From positions 1-31,263 of the IMG/VR virus record IMGVR_UViG_3300010148_000063: 31,263 nucleotides of DNA, one strand, 5' to 3'. The stretch comes from a virus. Below, in pieces: positions 7,501-14,706 of this stretch (its first letter is position 1; each line of letters starts with the position of its first letter). The translations under genes were made by a program, and so were the position numbers. The notes below the pieces were generated by a model. The model did not search any database. It saw only the letters and a list, made by a program, of their open reading frames with translations, and had not been told where the DNA came from.

Positions 7501-9420
7501 TTATGTGTCTATGTTTAATTTTCTATCATCATTTATAATTTCAATAGGATCTGCTGGTTGATTATCATAAGCATTATTTTTACCACCATCATCTAATTGA
7601 ATAAATCTTTGTTTACCATATTCTGTAATTGTTCTTATTTCTTGGTCTTTCCATTTAGTATATTTACCATCTCTAACACCTTCTTTATTTTTAAAATCAA
7701 TTCCAAATGCTCCTTTATCTCCAAATAAGTTTTTCTGTTTAGATGGATTAAATCTATGTATTGGAGTAAATACAAATCCTGATACTTTACATATCATAGG
7801 CATTTCTTTAACTTCAGAATCTCTAAATTTTATACCACCATGTTCATCCTCTCCATCTAAATTTGGTATACCTATTTCCCAAGGTGATTCTTCTGGAACA
7901 TCTAAAGTCATACTTTTAATAAAACCAGGTAATTCATAACACCATCCTCCAAGAGTTAATTGAACTAATGGGCCTGCCATATAACCTGATTTTGTATAGT
8001 CTGGAGCTAGATTAGAAACTAAAAAATTGAGTTTTTTATACATTATCATCATTTCTTCTCTTGATTGAGCAGCTACTGTGAATCCCATGTTTATATCTCT
8101 TGTAAAACTATCATATTTGTGAAATATTTCACCCCTTCCCATATATTTTTGTTGCATCCAATTAGAGTTATAATTGTCTGAGAATGAATCAATATAAGCT
8201 CTAAAGTGAATAAATTCTCTAACATTGGGGTTATCATTATCTACAGCTCCTATTCTGAATTTTATTAAATCATTTTTAACAGGATCAGCTATAACATAAC
8301 CACTTCTATATATTGGCAATGCGTTTATTCTATCAACAGGACCTAATTTTTCTCCTGTTTCACTTAACTTTCCTTGAGTATAATCTATAACATTTCCTCT
8401 TTGGCCTGGTGTTGTATAATTTATTCTTGATGTCCCTGCATTATTATCTATAGTTTGGTTATTAGCAGGATTATAAGAAGGTGCTACCCCCATTATAGTG
8501 GATACACCTTCAGCATCTTTTAATTTATCTCTTCTAAAATCTTGTTGAGATGCTTCTCTATATTTAACAAATTCCTTATTCCTTGATGGTACTTGAATAC
8601 CATTTGGAAAACCTATATTACCTCCATATAATTTAACATTTCCTATTCCTGTTGTTAATGGAGCTCCTAATCTACCTAAGGCTATTTTTATTTGTGTTCC
8701 ACCTACACCTAACACAGAATCAGGACCACCTCCATATGATAATACTTCAGTATCAAATTTTGAAATTTGGTTGTCTTTTTTATATTTTTTCTTCCATGGT
8801 TCACCTTTTCTTTTTACCTCATTTAATTGGACTAATCTATTATTAAAAATAGGTTGTGGTGGTAAAGGAGGAGGTGGTAAAGCATCATTTATAAAAGACG
8901 TAACTGACCCCATTGGGGTTGTATCTGATAAGATTTCAGATGTTATTAGGGGTTTTATACCTTTATTCTCATTAATTTGATCTTGTAAAGCATCTAAATA
9001 TTTATTTGGCCCTCTAAAAGTTATTAAACCTTGCTTTGGAATATGTCCTCCTTCTATACTAATTCCAGCTTGAGCTAAAGTATTAAGGGGGTTATAAGCT
9101 CCTTCATTTAAAAGAAAACCACTAGCTTGGGTTCTAACACCTATCCTAGATAACATTTCTTGTTTAAGAACAAATTGAGCTCCTAAAGGTGATGTTCTAT
9201 CATTTAAAAATTTAGATAATCTAAGTAAATCTTCAGCTGTTTCACCAGTTACACCTGTTGTGCCCCCTCTTAATAAAAAATCTGGATAATTTGGTTCTAT
9301 TTGTTCATTAGGACCTGGGATAGGAGCTACTATATAAGGTTGTTCGCTATCCGTAAGTCCAGGTCTATCATTCCCAAACTTTAAATCTTTTAAATTAGTT
9401 TGAAGGTTAACTAACGGCAT
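7501..9420 (-). CDS. Baseplate or tail-tube initiator candidate (gp48/gp54-like position)
   Basis: A 639-aa structural protein. The first 250 residues are Pro/Gly/Asn-rich and look extended. The C-terminal half is compact, with IKFRIGAVDNDNP, FRAYIDSFSDNYNSNWMQQKY, GRGEIFHKYDSFTRDINMGF, SREEMMIMYKKLNFL and GPLVQLTLGGWCYELPGFIK. This pattern of a tube-like beta core that fixes the tube to the baseplate is what I would expect of a gp48/gp54-type initiator. The location downstream of the tape measure matches T4 order 29-48-54. I cannot tell which of the two it represents, or whether it combines both. It starts 7 nt after the stop of the 106-aa gene. Confidence 0.6.
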   Translation of the reverse strand: MPLVNLQTNLKDLKFGNDRPGLTDSEQPYIVAPIPGPNEQIEPNYPDFLLRGGTTGVTGETAEDLLRLSKFLNDRTSPLGAQFVLKQEMLSRIGVRTQASGFLLNEGAYNPLNTLAQAGISIEGGHIPKQGLITFRGPNKYLDALQDQINENKGIKPLITSEILSDTTPMGSVTSFINDALPPPPLPPQPIFNNRLVQLNEVKRKGEPWKKKYKKDNQISKFDTEVLSYGGGPDSVLGVGGTQIKIALGRLGAPLTTGIGNVKLYGGNIGFPNGIQVPSRNKEFVKYREASQQDFRRDKLKDAEGVSTIMGVAPSYNPANNQTIDNNAGTSRINYTTPGQRGNVIDYTQGKLSETGEKLGPVDRINALPIYRSGYVIADPVKNDLIKFRIGAVDNDNPNVREFIHFRAYIDSFSDNYNSNWMQQKYMGRGEIFHKYDSFTRDINMGFTVAAQSREEMMIMYKKLNFLVSNLAPDYTKSGYMAGPLVQLTLGGWCYELPGFIKSMTLDVPEESPWEIGIPNLDGEDEHGGIKFRDSEVKEMPMICKVSGFVFTPIHRFNPSKQKNLFGDKGAFGIDFKNKEGVRDGKYTKWKDQEIRTITEYGKQRFIQLDDGGKNNAYDNQPADPIEIINDDRKLNIDT

Positions 9421-9427
9421 TTAATTA

Positions 9428-9748
9428 TTATATATTTCCTACTCCCTCTGTTGGGCAACTAAGTTTATAAGTACCATTAGCAAATCCTGCTCCAAATTGT
9501 GGTTTATTAGCCGGTGCTAAAGGTGATACTGGATTGACTCCATCTAAATCCATTTCTGATGGTAATGGTTTAGATTGATAATGTGTAAAATACCCATTCA
9601 TTGGTATATTTGGTATACCATTAATTGAATATTCATATTGGAGTTTTGAAGATGGAGTAGCACCTATTGGTGTAGCAGGAGTTGTACCATTACCTTTTGA
9701 ATATGGTGAGCCTGCTCCATTTATTAATTTATCTTTTAATCCTGACAT
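9428..9748 (-). CDS. Small Pro/Gly-rich protein after the tape measure
   Basis: A 106-aa protein of low complexity: rich in Gly, Pro, Ser, Thr and Asn, with PATPIGATPSSK and VSPLAPANKPQFGAGF. No domain is recognised and it looks largely extended. The ATG at 9748 is 23 nt after a copy of the promoter-like motif that overlaps the tape measure stop codon, so it may head the baseplate transcript. The gene probably encodes a minor virion or baseplate-assembly component. A spurious ORF is unlikely because its start and stop fit tightly between neighbours. Confidence 0.65.
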   Translation of the reverse strand: MSGLKDKLINGAGSPYSKGNGTTPATPIGATPSSKLQYEYSINGIPNIPMNGYFTHYQSKPLPSEMDLDGVNPVSPLAPANKPQFGAGFANGTYKLSCPTEGVGNI

Positions 9749-9771
9749 AATGTTTGTTTTTAATTTGTTTA

Positions 9772-9782
9772 TTATAAATATT
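9772..9782 (-). promoter_or_regulatory. Promoter-like motif copy, AATATTTATAA
   Basis: Located 23 nt before the ATG of the 106-aa gene; it starts inside the tape measure stop codon. Confidence 0.6.
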
Positions 9783-12255
9783 AGTTCATTCCACTATAAT
9801 TTATACTTTGTTCTCTTATAAATGCGTTTTGGTTGAAATTAACATTTCTTGTTGTACGTAATACTGCTGTTAATTGTCTTGTTTGATTATCAATTGCTTC
9901 TTGAACACCAGTTGATCCTTGTTCTGTTGCTTTTTCTTGGTCTGATCCATATTCTGAAAAAGCTGCCATTCCACCACCTATTAAACCTCCTACTACTCCT
10001 CCTATAGCTGTTCCAACACCAGGTATTATTGAACCTATCATTGCCCCTGTGGCTGCTCCAGATACTGCTCCTCCAGCAACACTAGTTGCTTTACCTAATT
10101 CTTCATGGCCTGATTCTTTTAAAGCATCTGCTCCATAACTTAATCCTATACCAGCTATTAAAGAAAGGGGATTACCTGCTAATCTTCCAAATTTAGCAAA
10201 TCTACCAACTTTACCTAAGTTACCTAATTTGCTAGCTTTACTAGCCATATTACCTACACTTACTCTTCTTCCTGTTTTAGCATCATAATGAAATTTTCTA
10301 CCTAATTTGTCTGTACCTGCTTTTACACCTTTTGGTAAAGCATTAGAACCACCTGTAGGGCCACCCATAAACATAGGTCCACCCATACCGCCACCAGGTC
10401 CTCCAGCAGGACCATAAAAGGGCATTCCCATTCCTGGTCCCATCATCATTGGTCCTCTCATACCTCTAAATAAACGAGCCATCATCATTACTCCTCTAAC
10501 AATAGGACCTCCTATTGCTAAAGCGGCTAAACCACCCATTAAAATGCCAGCTGAACCTCCCATTTTTTCAAGTAAACTATCTATCACTTTGAAAACAGGT
10601 TTAACATATTTATCAAGAACATCATACATTTTCTCAATCATTTTGTTCATTTTATCCTGCATAGATAGGTTTTTAGCTCTATTTAGCATTTCACTTTTTC
10701 CGAATTTTTTCACTAATTTGTCATAAGATTCTCCAGCTAATAATCTTCTTCTCATTTCTTCAACTACTTCAGACTCTGTTTTAAGACCTTCTTTAGAGAA
10801 CTTTTTTAAAGCTTCATTTTGAATTAACATATCAGCAAATTCATCTCTTTGCATTCCAAAGGAGGCTGCTATAGAATCTTGTGCTATTTTATTCATGTTA
10901 GCAAAATCAGCAGCTGTTCCTACATTTTTAGCTATTTCAGCTGTAAAAGTAACCATATCATTATTTAGATATGCTGATCTAGCTCTTTCAAGATTTAATT
11001 CTTTTCCTGTTATAAGTTCTGCTTCAAGCTCATTTGCTATAGATTGTTCGAAATCCAATAAAGAATTTCCAATTTTTTCCATATCAGCTAGATTAAGACC
11101 TAATTTTCTAGCTTCAAAAGCTGCTTTACCTAAACTTTGACCTTGAGCTTGCATTGACATTTTAGTAGCACTACTTAAATTAGCAATATCATTAATAACT
11201 GCTCTTTGATCAATCATAATACCTGAAAGTGCTGTCTCCGCTACAACAGTACCTTGAATTTCTGCTGTAAAATCCATGAAGTTTTGGCCTGTAGCTGCTG
11301 AGAAATTAGCTAAAGATCCAGCTGCTTCAGCAGCTATTCCCATTCTTTCAGTTAATATATTAAATGTACGTAATGTATCATTATTAAGTTTAGCTGTTGT
11401 ACCAAACATAGTACCTAATGTTGCTTGTGCTTTTATTAAATCATATGATGATTGTAATAATTCATCATTAGCTTGAGCAGCAGCTGTAAACATTTCTTTC
11501 ATATCAGCAGCTTCCATCTTACTGATATTCATTTGGTTGGCTAGATTAACTGAAGATTCATCTAATGTTTTAATAGATTTTATAAAAGTTCCTACTATAA
11601 AAACTTGAGCTGCTTTAGAAGCTAACCTTAAATATTCCTTCATTCCAGCAGCAAGAGCCTTAGTTCTACTTCCTGTATCTACTAAAGTATCATTAAATTT
11701 ATCTGAGGCAGTAGACATATCCTTTAATAATTTACTTAATATAGGTACACCTTCAATTAATTCAGCTAACCCACTAAATGGATTAACAGCATTAAGTTTT
11801 CTACTTAATTTTAAAATAGCTTCATATTGATCTGCTATGTCTTTGGAGAAGCCTCTGGCTGCTTGAAGTTGATGAATACTTTCTAATAATATCTTTCTTT
11901 GTTGTTCATATTCTTCACCCTGTAATGTTGCTGCTTTTGATCTAAGATCATTGATTTGAGCATCTATTTTAGCTTGTTTTTTTCTGGATTCAATGAAAGC
12001 ATCATTAAGCTTTTTAATTCTAGATTTAGATTTTAAGTCATCTCTTGTAATTTTAGCTAATATATTAGCTTCTTTTGTAAGAGCTTTTACACTATCTCCA
12101 GCGTTTCCAACCTCTTCACGGTATATTTTGGAATTTTTGGCTAGGGTATTAAATACTTTACCAATATCTTTAAAGGTATTCTCCATTTGAACACCTTCTA
12201 AATTTAATTTTTTTAAATTATCATCAATATTTTTTAAATCATCCTCTAAAGCCAT
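9781..12255 (-). CDS. Tail tape measure protein
   Basis: An 824-aa protein with the usual tape-measure profile. Residues 1-150 are a charged coiled coil (LKNIDDNLKKLNLEG, TKEANILAKITRDDLKSKSR). The middle (200-550) is an Ala-rich helical region. A hydrophobic stretch (about 565-600) leads into a Met/Gly/Pro-rich segment (585-638), and a glycine-zipper-like region follows (about 698-765, AGGAVSGAATGAMIGSIIPG). At roughly 1.5 angstroms per residue it would fit a tail near 120 nm, somewhat longer than T4. It sits directly downstream of the chaperone, as in most tailed phages. It likely fills the tube lumen, sets tail length and is ejected before DNA, with the hydrophobic parts able to contact the inner membrane. 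No shared sequence with T4 gp29 was checked. Confidence 0.88.
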   Translation of the reverse strand: MALEDDLKNIDDNLKKLNLEGVQMENTFKDIGKVFNTLAKNSKIYREEVGNAGDSVKALTKEANILAKITRDDLKSKSRIKKLNDAFIESRKKQAKIDAQINDLRSKAATLQGEEYEQQRKILLESIHQLQAARGFSKDIADQYEAILKLSRKLNAVNPFSGLAELIEGVPILSKLLKDMSTASDKFNDTLVDTGSRTKALAAGMKEYLRLASKAAQVFIVGTFIKSIKTLDESSVNLANQMNISKMEAADMKEMFTAAAQANDELLQSSYDLIKAQATLGTMFGTTAKLNNDTLRTFNILTERMGIAAEAAGSLANFSAATGQNFMDFTAEIQGTVVAETALSGIMIDQRAVINDIANLSSATKMSMQAQGQSLGKAAFEARKLGLNLADMEKIGNSLLDFEQSIANELEAELITGKELNLERARSAYLNNDMVTFTAEIAKNVGTAADFANMNKIAQDSIAASFGMQRDEFADMLIQNEALKKFSKEGLKTESEVVEEMRRRLLAGESYDKLVKKFGKSEMLNRAKNLSMQDKMNKMIEKMYDVLDKYVKPVFKVIDSLLEKMGGSAGILMGGLAALAIGGPIVRGVMMMARLFRGMRGPMMMGPGMGMPFYGPAGGPGGGMGGPMFMGGPTGGSNALPKGVKAGTDKLGRKFHYDAKTGRRVSVGNMASKASKLGNLGKVGRFAKFGRLAGNPLSLIAGIGLSYGADALKESGHEELGKATSVAGGAVSGAATGAMIGSIIPGVGTAIGGVVGGLIGGGMAAFSEYGSDQEKATEQGSTGVQEAIDNQTRQLTAVLRTTRNVNFNQNAFIREQSINYSGMN

Positions 12256-12269
12256 ATAACATTAGTTTA

Positions 12270-12280
12270 TTATAAATATA
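12270..12280 (-). promoter_or_regulatory. Promoter-like motif copy, TATATTTATAA
   Basis: Located 14 nt before the tape measure ATG, downstream of the end of the chaperone extension. Confidence 0.6.
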
Positions 12281-12291
12281 TAAAATTAATA

Positions 12292-12582
12292 TTATTTATA
12301 TGAAGTTTTTGATTGTTGAGGTCTTACAAAACTAGGTGGAGATACTGTCTTTTTTTCTCTTTTAGCTTGGTTTTTCATTTTAGGATCTACCCAACTTTTT
12401 TCTGGATTGCCTGCCTTAGCTTTATTTTCTTTTTCATAAAACTCTTGAATTTTTTTAAAAGTTAAATTCCTTAACCATATAGGCATATTATAGACAGTAT
12501 TCCAATCATACCCTCCTTTACCATGAAAAACTATTTCATGAATAGTTGTAAAAACAAATTCCCTATAATCAGGAGTCAGGCC
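12292..12582 (-). CDS. Frameshift extension of the tail assembly chaperone (long form C-terminus)
   Basis: This frame has no ATG for its first 32 codons and is open directly from the T7 run at the end of the preceding gene. After residue 242 of the short form it would add 96 residues, starting GLTPDYREFVFTTIHEIVFH and continuing through GKGGYDWNTVYNMPIWLRNL to a Lys-rich end at 12292. The joined product would be about 338 residues (+1 slip) or 339 (-2 slip). A -1 slip meets TGA within three codons. Such extensions are typical of GT-type chaperones, which bind the tape measure. The internal ATG at 12486 could start a 64-aa protein, but that would leave 30-odd conserved-looking codons unexplained. 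Slip direction cannot be decided from sequence alone. Confidence 0.75.
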   Translation of the reverse strand, partial: GLTPDYREFVFTTIHEIVFHGKGGYDWNTVYNMPIWLRNLTFKKIQEFYEKENKAKAGNPEKSWVDPKMKNQAKREKKTVSPPSFVRPQQSKTSYK

Positions 12583-13309
12583 AAAAAAAGTTAAGACCTA
12601 TAGGTAGGTCCGCGACCTCCTCTTCGCCTGTAGGTGTGTTTAGATATACTCTCATATCTAAATCAGGTGATACTTCTTGATAATATTTTCTTAATTCTCT
12701 AGCATCTTTAGCTAAAAGATAATTATTAACAAATTCTCTAATGTCTTTTGTTTCTGAACTGCCATTTACAGATGTAATAATATGAGCAAACCTAGTTGTT
12801 ACTTCACTTGATGATTGTTTATTTATTTTCTTTAAACTCTTTACTTCAGATTCTATTTTTTGTTCATCACCATGAGTTAAGATTTTAAATGTTATTTTAT
12901 TTTCTGTGTGTGGTAAAGTAAATCCAAATTCATTTTTACCATCTTTATATAAATCTTTATCTAATTCTTTAGGATCAATTTTAGATAAATCTACATTTTG
13001 AGGTTCACCTTCATATGAAAACTCATAATTTTTTCCATAAGATAAAATTCGAGCTGCTACCATAATAGCATTTTTATCTCCTATTAATAAATCATTGTAA
13101 TTAATATCTTTATTTACAATTAATGATTTTAATAATTTATCAATTACTATACCTTGTTTTATATAATTTTGATTTGTTAAAATATCTTCTTCCTTAGCGG
13201 TCATATATTTCATTTCAATTTTACCTGAAGAAAGTGGATTTTCTTTAGGGTACATTAAACCTTTAGAGGGAAGATCTATTGTCTCCGTAGGTAACTTAAA
13301 TTCTGCCAT
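12569..13309 (-). CDS. gp26/T4_baseplate-family tail assembly chaperone, short form
   Basis: A 246-aa protein beginning MAEFKLPTETIDLPSKG, then KIEMKYMTAKEEDILTN and LLIGDKNAIMVAARILSYG. This matches the T4 gp26 (T4_baseplate) family. Between the tube and tape measure genes it occupies the place of the tail assembly chaperone (lambda G position). Zero-frame translation ends in NFFWPDS just after seven consecutive T's (12589-12583). A +1 or -2 slip there enters a 96-codon open frame (12582-12292), so this protein is probably the short member of a G/GT-type pair. The ATG is 28 nt from a copy of the promoter-like motif. The family call is by pattern; the chaperone role is inferred from position and the frameshift layout. 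Confidence 0.85.
   Translation of the reverse strand: MAEFKLPTETIDLPSKGLMYPKENPLSSGKIEMKYMTAKEEDILTNQNYIKQGIVIDKLLKSLIVNKDINYNDLLIGDKNAIMVAARILSYGKNYEFSYEGEPQNVDLSKIDPKELDKDLYKDGKNEFGFTLPHTENKITFKILTHGDEQKIESEVKSLKKINKQSSSEVTTRFAHIITSVNGSSETKDIREFVNNYLLAKDARELRKYYQEVSPDLDMRVYLNTPTGEEEVADLPIGLNFFWPDS
12583..12589 (-). other. Putative programmed frameshift site (T7 run)
   Basis: Sense-strand sequence AACTTTTTTTGGCC. Zero-frame codons are AAC TTT TTT TGG. Re-phasing by +1 gives TTT GGC and by -2 gives TTT TTT GGC, both opening the downstream frame. The run lies four codons before the zero-frame stop. Confidence 0.7.
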
Positions 13310-13337
13310 AATCTTTTATTTGTTAATAACTTGTTTA

Positions 13338-13348
13338 ATATAAATATG
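13338..13348 (-). promoter_or_regulatory. Promoter-like motif copy, CATATTTATAT
   Basis: Located 28 nt before the chaperone ATG, just after a terminator-like hairpin. Confidence 0.55.
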
Positions 13349-13356
13349 AATATAAG

Positions 13357-13386
13357 AAAGGAACTTAACATAGCCAAGCTCCCTTT
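13357..13386 (-). terminator. Weak terminator-like hairpin after the glycosyltransferase
   Basis: Interrupted stem (AAAGG 13357-13361 with CCTTT 13382-13386, and CTT/AAG inside), followed on the sense strand by CTTAT. It lies between the glycosyltransferase stop and the chaperone's motif copy. Confidence 0.4.
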
Positions 13387-13410
13387 TTAAAAAATTTTAA
13401 ATTTTATCCT

Positions 13411-14094
13411 TTATAATTTATGTTTTGATTTAGCTTCATGGATTTTAGCATTTTGATTAAACCAATAATTTAATCCTTTATCAAACCATGTCCAAAGTCT
13501 AGTATCTAAAATATCATGTAAAACAACAGCTTTAGAATTAGGTTTAGTTGAATAGAAATATTCATAACCTAAAGCTAATATATCATCATCTAAATGATCC
13601 ATTAATACTTCACTAAACATAAATCCACCATTTGCCCAATTTATATCCTTATAAGTATCTAAACATATATTTATTGCTCTTGAATTTGGAGCTGATCCAT
13701 ATACAGTACAATCCAACATCCAATTTTTTTCATTACAATCTGTTCTTTTAACACCACCAAAAAATGTTATGTTCTCTGAACATTTATTTAAAATTGTATT
13801 AAATGATTTAAGAGGCTTGGCATCAACATCAACATATACTCCTCCAAAATCTCTTAGTAGTAATAATCTTATTCTATCACTAATATAAGCATATTTAAAT
13901 AGTTCTGGTTGTTTAATGTAGTTTTGAAGGAATTTATCATTTTTGTATATATCTGTAAATATTTCATTTCCCCATAAATGATATTCCCAATCTGGATGCA
14001 TTTCTTGCATTTCTTTTGTAAATTGTTTACAATGATCAGGCATTTCTTTTTCCCCTATCCAAATTTGATGGATAATTTTTGGTATTTTGGACAT
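13411..14094 (-). CDS. DXD-type sugar transferase (Gly_transf_sug family)
   Basis: A 227-aa glycosyltransferase of the OCH1/capsular polysaccharide type. Hallmarks: PKIIHQIWIGEKEMP (5-19), HPDWEYHLW (33-41), a helix with AYISDRIRLLLL (69-80), and GGVYVDVDA (84-92) with the nucleotide-sugar and metal-binding Asp89-x-Asp91. Length is near that of the catalytic domain alone and no membrane segment is seen. It would transfer a sugar from a nucleotide donor; the acceptor is unknown. It sits between the tail tube and chaperone genes, with its own promoter-like motif upstream and a terminator-like hairpin on each side, so it looks like a moron. It might glycosylate virion proteins or modify host surface polysaccharide. 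Confidence 0.85.
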   Translation of the reverse strand: MSKIPKIIHQIWIGEKEMPDHCKQFTKEMQEMHPDWEYHLWGNEIFTDIYKNDKFLQNYIKQPELFKYAYISDRIRLLLLRDFGGVYVDVDAKPLKSFNTILNKCSENITFFGGVKRTDCNEKNWMLDCTVYGSAPNSRAINICLDTYKDINWANGGFMFSEVLMDHLDDDILALGYEYFYSTKPNSKAVVLHDILDTRLWTWFDKGLNYWFNQNAKIHEAKSKHKL

Positions 14095-14107
14095 ACTAAT
14101 ATTTTTA

Positions 14108-14118
14108 TTATAAATATA
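14108..14118 (-). promoter_or_regulatory. Promoter-like motif copy, TATATTTATAA
   Basis: Located 13 nt before the glycosyltransferase ATG and directly after the terminator behind the tail tube gene. Confidence 0.6.
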
Positions 14119-14120
14119 AA

Positions 14121-14148
14121 AAGGAGTTCAACTAATGTCAAACTCCTT
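14121..14148 (-). terminator. Rho-independent terminator after the tail tube gene
   Basis: Perfect 8-bp stem AAGGAGTT/AACTCCTT (14121-14128 with 14141-14148) with a 12-nt loop, followed on the sense strand by TTTAT (with the stem end giving a run of five T's). It lies 23 nt after the tube stop codon. Confidence 0.8.
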
Positions 14149-14171
14149 CTAAAAATTTTATAATTTTATTA

Positions 14172-14660
14172 TTAGAAATTAAGTACAGCGTAATCTAATC
14201 CTAATGTTAATTCAATTTGTTTAGCTTCATTTTCTGTGTCCCAACTATATTCACCGAATATAGCTTCTTTAATAAATGCTCCTTGTAATATCCATTCTGA
14301 TACTATATCACCTACTGGTCCTAAAACATTTAAAGTTAAATTCTTTTTATAAAAATCAGAATAACCATCTCTACCTGTTACTGATTCATGATGTAATCTC
14401 ACCCATTCCATTACTGCTTGAGCTCCTGAAGGTGTGATTGGATCAAATAATGTCATTGTAACATCATTCCATACTGTTTTTCCTTTAACTTTTCTAAGAA
14501 TGTTAATGTGGTTTAATATTACCTCACCTTGTGTTAATGATATAGCACTAATTCCTTTAATGATAAAACTTGGTATACCATCCATATAAAGGATAAATCT
14601 GTTAGCTTGCTTTGGCTCAAAAGCGGTGAAAAATATTTCATTGGGATCTAATACTGCCAT
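14172..14660 (-). CDS. 19: Tail tube protein (gp19-like)
   Basis: A 162-aa protein, almost identical in length to T4 gp19 (163 aa). It begins MAVLDPNEIFFTAFEPKQAN, then RFILYMDGIPSFIIKG, and ends GEYSWDTENEAKQIELTLGL, the beta-sandwich pattern of T4_gp19-family inner tube proteins. It lies immediately downstream of the sheath gene, as in T4. It forms the hexameric rings of the inner tube through which DNA passes. A strong terminator follows its stop codon, which would allow separate high expression. The ATG is 21 nt from a copy of the promoter-like motif. Confidence 0.93.
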   Translation of the reverse strand: MAVLDPNEIFFTAFEPKQANRFILYMDGIPSFIIKGISAISLTQGEVILNHINILRKVKGKTVWNDVTMTLFDPITPSGAQAVMEWVRLHHESVTGRDGYSDFYKKNLTLNVLGPVGDIVSEWILQGAFIKEAIFGEYSWDTENEAKQIELTLGLDYAVLNF

Positions 14661-14681
14661 TTTGTTTTAATTTATTTTCAA

Positions 14682-14692
14682 TTATAAATATT
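14682..14692 (-). promoter_or_regulatory. Promoter-like motif copy, AATATTTATAA
   Basis: Located 21 nt before the tail tube ATG; would give a separate tube transcript ending at the terminator 14121-14148. Confidence 0.65.
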
Positions 14693-14706
14693 TAATTCTT
14701 TAATTT

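Noticed and set aside
12292-12486. A stand-alone 64-aa gene starting at the ATG 12486
   Set aside because: The same frame is open for 32 codons upstream, directly from the T-run in the chaperone gene, with no gap or leader. An extension by frameshift explains the region better.
12569-12592. Classical -1 frameshift on the T7 run
   Set aside because: A -1 slip leads to TTG GCC TGA, a stop within three codons; only +1 or -2 gives the long frame.
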